Shown here piece after piece: positions 1-8,701 of a stretch of DNA of 54,635 nt (positions are counted from its first letter, which is position 1; every line of letters starts with the position of its first letter). Location of the stretch: the NCBI GenBank assembly GCA_937766455.1, contig CALLXD010000054.1, forward strand, positions 1-54,635, given 5' to 3'. A program made the translations under genes and the position numbers. This DNA comes from Vicinamibacterales bacterium (GTDB lineage Bacteria; Acidobacteriota; Vicinamibacteria; Vicinamibacterales; UBA8438). The notes beneath the pieces were generated by a model. The model was not told the DNA's origin. It saw only the letters and a program-made list of their open reading frames with translations, and did no database searches.

Positions 1-200
1 ACCCATCGAAGTCCTCCAGATATCTGTGGCGTCTGTTCCCGCGCGCATCTTACCGTGAAGCGACCCCACGCGAGCCGAGCGCAGCCGCCGTCTGGGCTCC
101 CGCGGGCTCGAGGCCGCTGTGATAGTCTGCGCCCGATCCACCCACGGGGAGCCCGCGGCTCGTTCACCACGTGACTTCCGTCGGGTCCCGGGGGCAGCAG

Positions 201-454
201 ATGCCGATTTTCGAGTACGCGTGCCGCGACTGCCACAACGAGTTTGAACTCCTGCTGCTGCCGCGAGACACCGCGGACCCGGCCTGCCCGGCCTGCCAGA
301 GCACCGTCGCTCGAGAAGCAGCCTCTCCATTGCATCCGTGAGCTCGGACGGCACTCGAAAACGCACGTTGGGGCTGGCGCGCAACGACGCCAAGAAGGTC
401 CAACGCGACAAGGCCCACGCCGAACACGAGGCGTACCACCATCACCACCACTAG
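201..454 (+). pseudogene. FmdB-family small zinc-ribbon protein, frameshifted
   Basis: The N-terminal frame opens with MPIFEYACRDCHNEF and continues to CPACQS. The paired CxxC motifs and the MPIxEYxC opening are the FmdB-type putative regulatory zinc ribbon. The expected continuation is split over two further frames: LEKQ near 310-321, then LSIASVSSDGTRK from about 323 to the TAG at 452-454. Two single-base shifts, near 305-310 and 321-323, would restore about 84 residues. The restored tail ends in five histidines. FmdB proteins are thought to act as zinc-binding regulators, but their partners are poorly known. Family recognition is firm. Whether the breaks are real or consensus errors cannot be told here, and the next two genes are damaged the same way. 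Confidence 0.75.
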
Positions 455-517
455 CCGCTTTCCCCTGACCGCTCGGCGCCCCCTGGGCGCCACCGCCGTC
501 GATACGCACCAGACACC

Positions 518-1162
518 ATGCCGTCACCACAGGTCCGACTCGCATTCACGCTATCGACCGCGGTCCTCCTCGGCGCATCCATCCCTGCACCGGCCGCTGC
601 CCAGGCGTCCCGCGCTCAGACCGCATGTGGCACCCAGCGGGCGGGTCACGACCAGCGTGACGTTCGATGGTCGGGTCCAACGCAGCGGCGCCTGGTTCCC
701 CGGCACGCCGGCCCACTCGGGCCCGTCGCGCATCACCATCGACTACGGCCAGCCCCACGCACGAGGCCGCGACGATTTTTGGCGGCCTGGTTCCCTACGG
801 CGAGGTCTGGCGCGTGGGTGCGAACTGGGCCACCCGCCTCACCCTTGATCTTGATGTGCGCATCGGCGACCTGGACGTGCCGCGAGGCGAGTACACCTTG
901 TTTCTGCGCCCCCGCGAGGACGGAGCCGACCTGATCGTCAGTCTCGAGACCCGACAGTGGGGGCACCGACTACGACCCGTCGCGCGACTTTGGACAGGCA
1001 TCGATGGAGCGCCGGGCACGGGGCGAGACCACGCAAAGCATGGCCATCACGCTCGAGCCCAACCCTCGAGCGGCGAGAACGAGGACGTCCCGTCGGGCAC
1101 CCTCCGGGTCACCTGGGGGCACCGTGGAGTACTTCACCAACTGGCAAATCCTCTGGCAGTAG
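518..1162 (+). pseudogene. DUF2911 secreted protein, multiply frameshifted
   Basis: The ATG at 518 starts a signal peptide (LAFTLSTAVLLGASIPAPAAAQ). The mature part then jumps between frames. RVTTSVTFDGRVQRSGAW is read around 640-700. GGLVPYGEVWRVGANWATRL to RPREDGADLIVSLE is read from about 780 to 960. TDYDPSRDFGQASMERRARG follows, then SGENEDVPSGTLRVTWG, and finally TVEYFTNWQILWQ with TAG at 1160-1162. The GxLVPYGxxWRxGAN core and the WGTDYDP segment are typical of DUF2911, an exported family of unknown function common in Acidobacteriota and Bacteroidota. At least four or five one-base shifts are needed to join it, more than expected for one recent mutation. This points to low sequence quality or long decay. 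Confidence 0.75.
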
Positions 1163-1340
1163 CTCCATCGGCAACAAAGCCCTCTGCCCGATCCTCCACA
1201 ACCGCACAACGCCTCGCTGATAGCGGTGCGGCCCCGCGCCTAATCGGAAGGCGCGCGACAATGCGCGCCTTCGCGGAGGTGGCGTGGGGCACTTGGGGCC
1301 CCCGCGAAACGTCCGCGTGGGGTTCGGGGCAAAGCCTCGT

Positions 1341-2700
1341 CTAAACAGAAAAATGAGCCAGCTGACCGGTACTGTCGCCGAGTTGCTCGGTCGGCACCCC
1401 GAGCTTGTCCAGCAGCGTCAGCTGCAGGTTGGTCAGCGGCGTACCTTCCGGCACGCGCACGTGGCGCCCGCCCTTCAAGCGGCCGCCGGCGCCGCCGGCC
1501 AGCAGAACGGGGCAGGTTGACGTGCAGGTGCTGGTTGCCGTCGCTGATGCCACACCCGTACAGCATCAACATGTGGTCGAACAGGGTGCCGTCCCCGTCC
1601 GGGGTCGCCTGCAGACGATCGAGAAAGTAGGCGAACTGCTCGATGTGGTGCTGGTTGACCTTCGCCAGCTTCTCCATCTGCACCGGGTTGTTCTGGTGGT
1701 GTGACAAGTCCGTGATGCGGGTCCGGAATCCCCAGTTCGGGATAGGTCCGCGGGCTGACCTCGCGCGCCATCATGAACGTGATGATGCGGGTCATGTCGG
1801 TCTGCAACGCCAGCACCTGCAGGTCGAACATCAACCGTGCGTGGTCGGCGAACGTGTCCGGGATGCCACCCGTCAGGTCGGGCCAGCTCCGGCAACTCGA
1901 CCGCGCTCTGCTTCTCCGCCAGCTGAATGCGACGCTCAATGATCCCGGATGGCCTCCAGATACTGATTCACCTTGTCCTGGTCGCCGGCCCCCAGCGTGC
2001 CGCGGAAGGTACCGACCTCCTGCACCAGCGAATCGAGAATGCTGCGGTCCTCGCGAATACGCGCCATCCGGGCAGCCTGACTGGTGTCGTCGGTGTCGCC
2101 AAACAACCGCTCGAATACTGCGCGCGGCTGGTTTTCCATCGGTAGCGGCGTCGTGGGATTCCTCCACGACAGGGTGTTGGAGTAGGCGCAGCTCCAGCCC
2201 GCTTCGCACGCGCCGATCAGTTCATTGGGCTCAAGGCTGAGTTCGAGCGAGGCCAACTGCGTCTGTTGACCAAACTTGGCCGCGGCGATCTGGTCGATGG
2301 AGGTGCCGCCCCGAATGTCGGGCCCCTCCGTCTTCTTGGGATGCACCCCGGTCAGAAACGCCGCCGCAGCCCGGACATGGTCGCCGGTGCCCTCGCCCGG
2401 CAACGGGAACATCGGCTGACTTTCGAGACCGGTAACGACGGTGAGCTGGTCCTGGAACGGCTTCAGTGGCGCCAAGGTCTGGGGCAGCTCGAAACCCGCC
2501 CCCTCGGCGGCGGGGGTCCACTTGTCCATGATCACGCCATTCGGCACATAGCCCACGTAGAGCCGTGATACCGGCTGGGCCGCGGTGTTCCGCATGGCCG
2601 AGAGCGCCGGTACCATACCGTCGAGCAACGGCAGGGCCAAAGTCGCCCCCACACCGCGCAGAAACGTCCGCCGGGGTAAGGCCATCTTGGTGATGATCAT
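1341..2700 (-). pseudogene. DUF1552 (HXXSHH) exported protein, copy 1, frameshifted
   Basis: The ATG at 2700 overlaps the stop of the upstream DUF1592 gene (ATGA), so the two are translationally coupled. The N-terminus has a twin-arginine-like signal (ALPRRTFLRGVGATLALPLLDG). It reads cleanly for about 254 codons to about 1936. The rest is spread over three frames: FADHARLMFDLQVLALQTDM, then SHHQNNPVQMEKLAKVNQ, then LTLLDKLGVPTEQLGDSTGQ, ending with TAG at 1341-1343. One extra base lies at the HXXSHH motif (HGL then SHH). It matches the two intact copies at 11174 and 48134 along its length, and is closer to the 48134 copy. DUF1552 proteins are exported and of unknown activity. At least four shifts make this a pseudogene or a poorly polished stretch. 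Confidence 0.85.
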
Positions 2701-5117
2701 GACTCGGGACCTCTCCTCATTTGAAACGGTACGCTCCGCGCAATGCCCGCAATCAGCGCGGACCAGCGGTAGTCGTCGTCCGCCGCCTCACGCACGATCG
2801 TCCGCACCGCCGGGGCGTCGAAGTACTCTACACCGCGCCCCAGCCCATAGGTCAGCAGTTTCTCGGTGACGGTGGTGACGAAGCTCTCAGGGCGCTTCAA
2901 CAGCGCCGATGTCAGTGAGCCGGGCCCATTCACGGGGGTCCCGTCTGCCAGTTCGCCCTCGGCGTCAACTGGCGTGCCGCCGTCGCTCGTGGTACGCCAG
3001 CGGCCGATGGCGTCGAAGTTCTCCAACGCAAACCCCAGGGGGTCCATGACGCGATGACAACTCGCGCAGATCGGATTCGCGCGATGCACCTCCATCCGCT
3101 CGCGTACGGACTGGGGGGCGACCCCACCGTCGTCATTCTCCGCCAGCGCTGGCACGTCCGGGGGAGGTGGAGGCGGCGGCGTCCCCAGGATGTTCTCCAG
3201 CAACCACTTGCCACGCACCACCGGAGACGTCCGGTGCGCGTAGGAGGTCACGGTCAACAAACTGCCTTTCCCCAACAGGCCTCGTCGTGGCTCCAGCTCC
3301 CCGGCGAGCGTGATGCGACGGAAGTGGTTCCCATAGACGTTCGGAACACCGTAGTGCTCCGCGAGCCGCTGGTTCACAAACGTCTGATCCGATGTCATCA
3401 GTTCGAGGACGCTATGGTCCTCGCGCATCTGGCTGTCGAGGAACAATTCCATCTCGCGCGCCATGGCTCCGCGCAGATTCGCGTCGAAGTCCGCGAAGGT
3501 ATACGGGTCTGGCGCGACGAGCGCCATGTTCCGCGAATACAGCCATTGTCCGCCGAAGTTGTCCACAATGGCCCCCGCGCGAGGGTCAGCGAGCATCCGC
3601 TCAACCTGCGCCTCGAGCACGCCCGGACGTCGCAGCTCGCCACGCTCGGCGAGGTCGAGTAGTTCGTCGTCAGGAATGCTGCTCCACAGAAAAAACGACA
3701 GGCGGGCTGCAAGCTCCGAGTCGCTGATGACGTAGGTCGTGTCCGCCGAGACGCCGGCGGGGTCTCGCTCTCGCCGGAACAGAAAATCCGGACTCACCAG
3801 CGTGCGACGAAGCGCCATCTCGATGCCGGTGTCGAAGTCGCCGTCCTCGCGGCCGAGGTGGAAGAACTCGAGCAGCATCTCGAGATCGGCGTCCGTGACA
3901 GGACGCCGAAAGGCACGCCGGGCCAGACCGGCCAGTATGTCGCGCGCGCACGCGGCCTCGTCAGGCCCGCCCGCCGCCGCATCGGCTGGCGGCCGACAGG
4001 TAAACAGGACCCGACGGCTGGGCGTATCGCCCCTCCCCGTCACCGCATACGGTCCACGCAGCTCGACACGGCCGAGACTGGGGTCGAGGGTCTGGTCACC
4101 GGCATACTCGTAACTGGTGACCGCATAGTGCGGACGCCGCATCCCTTCGGGTACCGGGGCCTGGGCGACAAAACTTACCGCCAACATGTGGGGCCCAGCG
4201 GACGCCGTGAACCGCACCTCCTGGCCGTCGTCGGCCGAATTCCGGTAGTCCAGACGCTGCTCATGTCCGTCGGCATCCAACACCGGGCCACCCACGAGGA
4301 GGGTCTCGACGAGCCGGCCGTCGATCCGCACTTCAATCGCGTGCCGGTTCGCCAGTCCTCGGAGACGTCCGTCGTAGGTACGGGAGAGGTAGATCTTGAC
4401 GACGTATTCGCCGTCAACCGGGAAAGTGTGTCGGATGGCGAGACCGCCACGCGAACCAAACGGCAGGTCGTCGCTGACTCGACCATCCTGTTTGAGGTAT
4501 TTGTCGATCTCGAAGATTTCAGTGGAAGGCGCTAGCGCCGGATCCCCCACCGCCAGACGGCTGACTTTTCGCGCGGCCGACAGATAGCGCTCGGTCAGCA
4601 TCGGCGAGACCGACAAGACGTCGGCGATATTGTCGAACCCGTATCCCGAATCGTCCGGCGGCAACAGCGTCCGTGCATCGATCTCCAGCGCCAACAGATC
4701 GCGCACCGCATTGGCATATTCGGCACGATTCAGCCGATGCACTGCAGGCCGTCGGCCCGGATTGGGCGTCGCCATGGCCACGGCATCGATCGCGGTCTCC
4801 ATTCGCGCCACCAACCCGTCATACTCGGCGTCGGTTGGTTTCGGTCGCCCAGGCGGAGGCATCGCTCGCGTACGGAGCTTTCGGATCACCTTCTCCCACA
4901 GCTCGACTTCACCCTGAATCTGGCCCACACTCTGCACCTCCAGGCCCTGGAGCGACAGCCCAGCCGCCAGGGTCCGGTCGTTGTGGCACCCGAGACAGTG
5001 ACGTTGAATCAGCGCCTGGTCGTCACCGGACACAGATATCGGCTGTGCCACGCCTCGGCCCACACCGATGGCCAGGAGGGCGAAACCTACGAAGGCAAGA
5101 TTGTTGCGTCGTATCAT
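2697..5117 (-). CDS. DUF1592-family multidomain cytochrome c-like protein, copy 1
   Basis: The predicted 806-residue exported protein has a signal peptide (LAFVGFALLAIGVGRGVAQ) and an N-terminal heme motif C41-LGC44-H45 of the planctomycete cytochrome type. A second CxxCH (C684-ASC-H688) lies in the C-terminal DUF1588/DUF1585 part. Between them are the usual DUF1587, DUF1595 and DUF1592 blocks (NRAEYANAVRDLLAL, RRAFRRPVTDADLE, FFLWSSIPDDELLDLAERGE) and a jelly-roll-like insert. The ATG at 5117 is chosen because it directly precedes the signal sequence. The same frame stays open further upstream but lacks one. The gene overlaps the downstream DUF1552 start by ATGA. Its biochemical activity is unknown. 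The family is assumed to be periplasmic and redox-active because of the heme motifs. Only 87 bases separate it from the divergent ankyrin gene. Confidence 0.93.
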   Translation of the reverse strand: MIRRNNLAFVGFALLAIGVGRGVAQPISVSGDDQALIQRHCLGCHNDRTLAAGLSLQGLEVQSVGQIQGEVELWEKVIRKLRTRAMPPPGRPKPTDAEYDGLVARMETAIDAVAMATPNPGRRPAVHRLNRAEYANAVRDLLALEIDARTLLPPDDSGYGFDNIADVLSVSPMLTERYLSAARKVSRLAVGDPALAPSTEIFEIDKYLKQDGRVSDDLPFGSRGGLAIRHTFPVDGEYVVKIYLSRTYDGRLRGLANRHAIEVRIDGRLVETLLVGGPVLDADGHEQRLDYRNSADDGQEVRFTASAGPHMLAVSFVAQAPVPEGMRRPHYAVTSYEYAGDQTLDPSLGRVELRGPYAVTGRGDTPSRRVLFTCRPPADAAAGGPDEAACARDILAGLARRAFRRPVTDADLEMLLEFFHLGREDGDFDTGIEMALRRTLVSPDFLFRRERDPAGVSADTTYVISDSELAARLSFFLWSSIPDDELLDLAERGELRRPGVLEAQVERMLADPRAGAIVDNFGGQWLYSRNMALVAPDPYTFADFDANLRGAMAREMELFLDSQMREDHSVLELMTSDQTFVNQRLAEHYGVPNVYGNHFRRITLAGELEPRRGLLGKGSLLTVTSYAHRTSPVVRGKWLLENILGTPPPPPPPDVPALAENDDGGVAPQSVRERMEVHRANPICASCHRVMDPLGFALENFDAIGRWRTTSDGGTPVDAEGELADGTPVNGPGSLTSALLKRPESFVTTVTEKLLTYGLGRGVEYFDAPAVRTIVREAADDDYRWSALIAGIARSVPFQMRRGPES

Positions 5118-5204
5118 CGGGTTCTGGCGCCCTGCCGAGTGGAAGCGTACGCTGCGAAAGTGGTTCGAGTGAATTATCATGATGGCAACCAAGGAGAGTC
5201 AAGG

Positions 5205-6773
5205 TTGACTACGCGCCAGTCTCTTGCCCAGGGTCGGAAGTTCTGGACCGTCGCGCCGCTGCTGGGCCTGACGATCGCGGTCGGAGCTGCGCTCGTGCCG
5301 CAGCCGGTGAGCGCCCAAACCTCCGCGGACGGCCTGGCACTCATCGCCGCCACGCGGCAAACCGACGCGGACACCGTCCGCCGACTGCTGGCCGGTGGTA
5401 CGGACGCCAACAGCCGGTACGGCGACGGCACGACCGCACTGCACTGGGCCGCGCATCGGGACACCGTGACGACGGTCACCCAACTGCTCGACGCTGGGGC
5501 CGATGTCAACGCGACCGACGATCACGGCACGACGCCGCTGGCGCTGGCCTGCCTGAATGGCAGCCTGCCGGTGGTGCAGTCCTTGCTCACGGCCGGCGCC
5601 GACCCGAATCTGGCCCGCACCAGTGGCGAAACCCCGCTCATGACCGCGGCGCGGGTCGGGAACCTCGACGTGGTTCGGCAACTTGTCTCCGCCGGCGCGG
5701 ATCTGAACGCCACCGAAGCCACGTTGGGCCAGACGGCCCTCATGCGAGCCATCGCCGAGAACCACACCTCCGTGGCTCGGGTGCTGCTTGAGGTGGGCGG
5801 GGCTGTCTCAGCCCGATCGACGAACCGATTCACACCGCTGCTGTTCGCGGCCCAGCAGGGCAACATCGAAGCCGCCAGGCTGCTTCTCTCCGCTGGGGCC
5901 GACGTGAACGACGCGGCGCCTGACGGCATCGGCGGCAACACCAACGCCAGAACCCGGTTCGTGCCGGATACCGAGGCGGCCGCATTGCTGGTCGCCATTG
6001 ACAGCGAACATCCGGAGATGGCGCTCTTCCTGCTGGAGCAGGGCGCGGACCCGAATCATGCTGGCGCCGGGCGCACGGCGCTGCACGCCGCCGTCCAACG
6101 GAAGATGCCAGGCGTGCTCGCCGCGTTGCTCGAGCGGGGCGCCAACCCGAACGCTCGCCTCGACAAGCAACTGCCGTTCGTCTCGCGGCGGATCTTGCAG
6201 GCCAACGGGCTGGCACCATCCGATATCGGCGCGACGCCGTTCTTCCTGGCCGCCAGCTTTGGCGACCTTGAGAGCATGCGTCTCCTCGTCGAGGCCGGGG
6301 CCGATCCGATGCTGCGCACCAAGGACGGCACCACCGCTTTGATGGTGGCGGCCGGTGCAGACTACGTGGATGGTGCCGACAAGTATGGGCGCCGCGCGTT
6401 CGGCGACAACCTGCCGTTGCAGGAGACCGCACTCGAGACGGTGCAGTATCTGCTGGATCTCGATCTCGACATCAATGCCAAGAACGATTACGCCCAGACC
6501 CCCCTGCACGGCGCCGTCTACCTAGGTGGCACCACGCTGGTACCGTTTCTCGTGGACCGGGGCGCCGACATTGACGCGATCAACGCACGTGGCCAGACGC
6601 CTTGGATCATCGCGGCGAAGGGCGAGTACCGCTCAGGGTCCTTCTACACACAGGAAGAGGTGGGCCGTATCCTCGAACGGCTCGGCGCCGATACGACCCT
6701 CGGCGACGACCTCGGCGAGGACTTCAAGCGCCTGCAGGCTGCGCGCAAACGGCGGGAGTCTGCCCCACGCTGA
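5205..6773 (+). CDS. Exported ankyrin-repeat protein 1
   Basis: This protein of about 522 residues has a signal peptide (WTVAPLLGLTIAVGAALVPQPVSAQ) followed by about ten ankyrin-type repeats. Examples are DGTTALHWAAHRD, GETPLMTAARVGNLDVVRQL and FTPLLFAAQQGNIEAARLLL. They run to a short basic tail. The frame is open upstream to 4737, but that part is antisense to the DUF1592 gene. The TTG at 5205 follows AAGGAG (5191-5196) at a good distance and begins the signal sequence, so it is taken as the start. The gene is divergent from DUF1592 copy 1. A related gene at 49636 also sits beside a DUF1592/DUF1552 pair, which suggests a shared function. Ankyrin repeats bind proteins, but the partner here is unknown. 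Confidence 0.88.
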   Translation: MTTRQSLAQGRKFWTVAPLLGLTIAVGAALVPQPVSAQTSADGLALIAATRQTDADTVRRLLAGGTDANSRYGDGTTALHWAAHRDTVTTVTQLLDAGADVNATDDHGTTPLALACLNGSLPVVQSLLTAGADPNLARTSGETPLMTAARVGNLDVVRQLVSAGADLNATEATLGQTALMRAIAENHTSVARVLLEVGGAVSARSTNRFTPLLFAAQQGNIEAARLLLSAGADVNDAAPDGIGGNTNARTRFVPDTEAAALLVAIDSEHPEMALFLLEQGADPNHAGAGRTALHAAVQRKMPGVLAALLERGANPNARLDKQLPFVSRRILQANGLAPSDIGATPFFLAASFGDLESMRLLVEAGADPMLRTKDGTTALMVAAGADYVDGADKYGRRAFGDNLPLQETALETVQYLLDLDLDINAKNDYAQTPLHGAVYLGGTTLVPFLVDRGADIDAINARGQTPWIIAAKGEYRSGSFYTQEEVGRILERLGADTTLGDDLGEDFKRLQAARKRRESAPR

Positions 6774-6789
6774 GGGGCAGCCGCCCCTC
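6772..6789. terminator. Hairpin between convergent genes
   Basis: A perfect 7-bp stem (GAGGGGC / GCCCCTC) with a 4-base loop starts inside the stop codon of the ankyrin gene and ends 15 bases before the stop of the convergent HbpS-like gene. Its place suggests a two-way transcription end. It lacks a T run, so it is only a weak intrinsic terminator. Confidence 0.35.
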
Positions 6790-6804
6790 TGTCCTGCCCT
6801 TCGC

Positions 6805-7230
6805 CTACGACACGCTGGCAAGCAACGCGTCGAGACCAGCCTGGGCTACCACCTCATCCTGATCGGGCGAACCGGAACTGCACCCGATACCAGCCACGAT
6901 TTCATCGTTGACGAACACCGGCAGCCCGCCTGGCACGATCATGAATCGGCCCTGGTTGCTGGTATGAATGCCGAACGCCGGCCCGCCGGCCGCGCCCGCC
7001 ACCCCATAGTCGCGAGTCGACTTGCGCGCCGCTGCGGCGGTAAACGCCTTACTGATGGCGACGTCTATGCTGGTGATCCGTCCGCCGTCCATCCGGTGGA
7101 ACATCAGCAGGCTGCCGTTGTCATCAGTAATCGCGATGTCCATGTCCACGCCGATCTCCACCGCCTTCGCCTCGGCGGCGGCCATCATCACGCGGGCATC
7201 GTCGAGCATCAATTTTTGTACCATTCTCAT
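6805..7230 (-). CDS. HbpS/GlcG-like protein (DUF336)
   Basis: The 141-residue protein matches the GlcG/HbpS family. It has LDDARVMMAAAEAKAVEIGV at the N-terminus, then ITDDNGSLLMFHRMDG, AFTAAAARKSTRDY and GGLPVFVNDEIVAGIGCSSG. Members form small oligomeric folds, and some bind or degrade heme or act as extracellular sensors. No signal peptide is seen, so it is probably cytoplasmic. The ATG at 7230 is preceded by GGAGG (7242-7246 on this strand) with 11 bases between, and by a perfect TATAAT. It is convergent with ankyrin protein 1 and divergent from the CPXCG gene. Family membership is solid. The ligand cannot be read from the sequence. Confidence 0.87.
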   Translation of the reverse strand: MRMVQKLMLDDARVMMAAAEAKAVEIGVDMDIAITDDNGSLLMFHRMDGGRITSIDVAISKAFTAAAARKSTRDYGVAGAAGGPAFGIHTSNQGRFMIVPGGLPVFVNDEIVAGIGCSSGSPDQDEVVAQAGLDALLASVS

Positions 7231-7253
7231 AATCGGTTCGACCTCCGAGGCGG

Positions 7254-7259
7254 ATTATA
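7254..7259 (-). promoter_or_regulatory. -10 element for the HbpS-like gene
   Basis: A perfect TATAAT on the minus strand lies 23 bases before the ATG at 7230, with a GGAGG ribosome site between them. No good TTGACA-like -35 is seen 17 bases further up. Confidence 0.45.
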
Positions 7260-7340
7260 GAGCCCGCACGGGTATCACGGCGCGTCATACGGGCCAGACG
7301 CGAGATATCGCGCCCCTCGCGAGCCCCTTCTCCAATTAAT

Positions 7341-7529
7341 ATGGATACCCAGACCGTCCAGTGCCCCTATTGCGGCGAGCACCTCGAGCTGTTCATTGAC
7401 CGCTCAGTGCCGCATCAGGAATACATCGAAGACTGCCAGGTCTGTTGCCGGCCAATCACGCTCGTCGTCACGCTCAGCCTCGACGACGACACCGTCGCCC
7501 ACATCGAGGCCCGGTCCGAAGAGGAGTAG
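7341..7529 (+). CDS. CPXCG-motif small zinc-ribbon protein
   Basis: This 62-residue protein carries CPYCGEHLEL near the N-terminus and a second pair in EDCQVCCRPI. The acidic tail is SLDDDTVAHIEARSEEE. This is the CPXCG cysteine-rich family: short proteins, widespread in Proteobacteria and related phyla, with one predicted four-cysteine zinc site and no known function. It ends 22 bases before the probable selenoprotein gene and may be co-transcribed with it. No clear ribosome-binding site precedes the ATG. Confidence 0.85.
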   Translation: MDTQTVQCPYCGEHLELFIDRSVPHQEYIEDCQVCCRPITLVVTLSLDDDTVAHIEARSEEE

Positions 7530-7551
7530 TCACGTGGTAGGATGCGGCATT

Positions 7552-8694
7552 ATGAGACAGCTGTGCCAGAAAGCGGCCTTTGGCGCGATTCTGGCGGCGC
7601 TGATGCTGGGATTCCCGACCCTCGCGATGCAGTCCAGGACCCCCGTCAACGTCGCTTCGCTCGGGCCCCAGGTGGGCGAGTCCGTACCCGACTTCACGCT
7701 ACCGGATCAGAACGGGACAGCGCGGACGCTCGAGTCGATCCTCGGACCGAACGGGGCCATTCTGTTGTTCCACCGGTCGGCCGACTGGTGACCGTATTGC
7801 AAAGCGCAGCTCGTGGAGCTGCAAGACCGGGCGGAGGAGCTGCGAGGCCAGGGTCTCGGCGTGGCCGCCATCAGCTACGACTCCGTGGACGTGCTCTCCG
7901 ACTTTAGCCAACGGCTCGGCATCACGATTCCGCTGCTGTCCGATGACGACTCAGCCGTCATTACCGAATTCGGCATTTTGAATACCGTGGCCGCCGAAGC
8001 CGTCGGACCCAACAAGGACGACCCGGGTGTGCAGGCGGACGCAAGACAGTATGTCTCGGTGTTCGGGGCCAGCCAGATGATCGTCGGCACCCCATTCCCT
8101 GGCACGTTCATGCTGGACGCGGAAGGCCGTGTCACATCACGCTTCTTTGAAGAGTTCTATCGCGAGCGGAACACGACCGCGAACGTGATGCTGCGACTTG
8201 GGGCCGGACTTTCACCGATTGCGGCGATTGAGGGGTCGACCGCACATCTCAATATCACGGCCTACCCGAGTAATCCGAACATCACGGTCGGCACTCGGTT
8301 CTCGGTCGCGGTCGAGATCGAACCGAACGACGGGATCCACCTGTACGCACCCGGGGCCGAAGCGTTGGGGTACAAGGTCATCGGACTGACCATCGACCCG
8401 ATACCCCATATCCGGTTTGAACCGGTCCAGTTCCCCGCCTCTGAGATCTACCACTTCGAGCCGCTCGACGAGCGGGTCCCGGTGTATCAGCGACCGTTCA
8501 CGCTGTTACAAGAGGCGGTCGTCTCTGGTGAACCCGAGGCAGAAGAAGCCCTCAAGCAACTCGACGCGGTGACGCTGTCTGGCACGCTCAACTACCAGGC
8601 CTGCGACGACGCTCTGTGCTTCGACCCCGTCTCGGTGCCGTTGTCCTTCACCTTGGATGTGGAGACGTTGGATCGACAACGGGCAGATAGGTAG
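7552..8694 (+). CDS. Probable selenoprotein: redoxin (UxxC) fused to a DsbD-alpha-like domain
   Basis: One frame runs from the ATG at 7552 to the TAG at 8692-8694, interrupted only by a TGA at 7789-7791. Read through, it gives 380 residues. There is a signal peptide to about residue 26, then an AhpC/TSA-type redoxin domain (VGESVPDFTLPDQNG, ILLFHRSADW). The TGA is codon 80, exactly where the first cysteine of CPYC belongs (W-TGA-PYCKAQLVEL). The fold continues with VAAISYDSVDVL and MIVGTPFPGTFMLDAEGRV. Residues from about 225 resemble the DsbD N-terminal domain and end with a cysteine pair (C351-DDAL-C356). Selenocysteine in UxxC redoxins is known in other bacteria. A hairpin at 7806-7822 could serve as SECIS. 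Neighbouring genes from 2.7 to 37.5 kb are intact, which argues against a random error. No selA/B/C/D gene is in the window, so decoding is inferred. Confidence 0.78.
7806..7822 (+). promoter_or_regulatory. Candidate bacterial SECIS hairpin
   Basis: GCAGCTCGTGGAGCTGC forms a perfect 7-bp stem with a GTG loop. The loop begins 21 bases after the TGA at 7789-7791, inside the 16-37 base spacing used for bacterial SECIS elements, and has G at its first position. Caution: the same bases encode AQLVELQ, so high-GC codon choice alone could create much of the palindrome. Confidence 0.5.
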
Positions 8695-8701
8695 CGGGTT
8701 C

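Noticed and set aside
441..451. Five-histidine end of FmdB as a cloning tag
   Set aside because: The surrounding DNA is ordinary genomic sequence with no vector features, and natural histidine-rich ends occur in FmdB-like proteins.
4737..5204. N-terminal extension of ankyrin protein 1
   Set aside because: Antisense to DUF1592 copy 1; the TTG at 5205 with AAGGAG and a signal peptide explains the start.
7789..7791. The TGA as a plain nonsense mutation with translation restarting downstream
   Set aside because: A restart would lose the signal peptide and half of the redoxin fold, and both sides are otherwise intact in one frame. Kept only as the alternative to selenocysteine.
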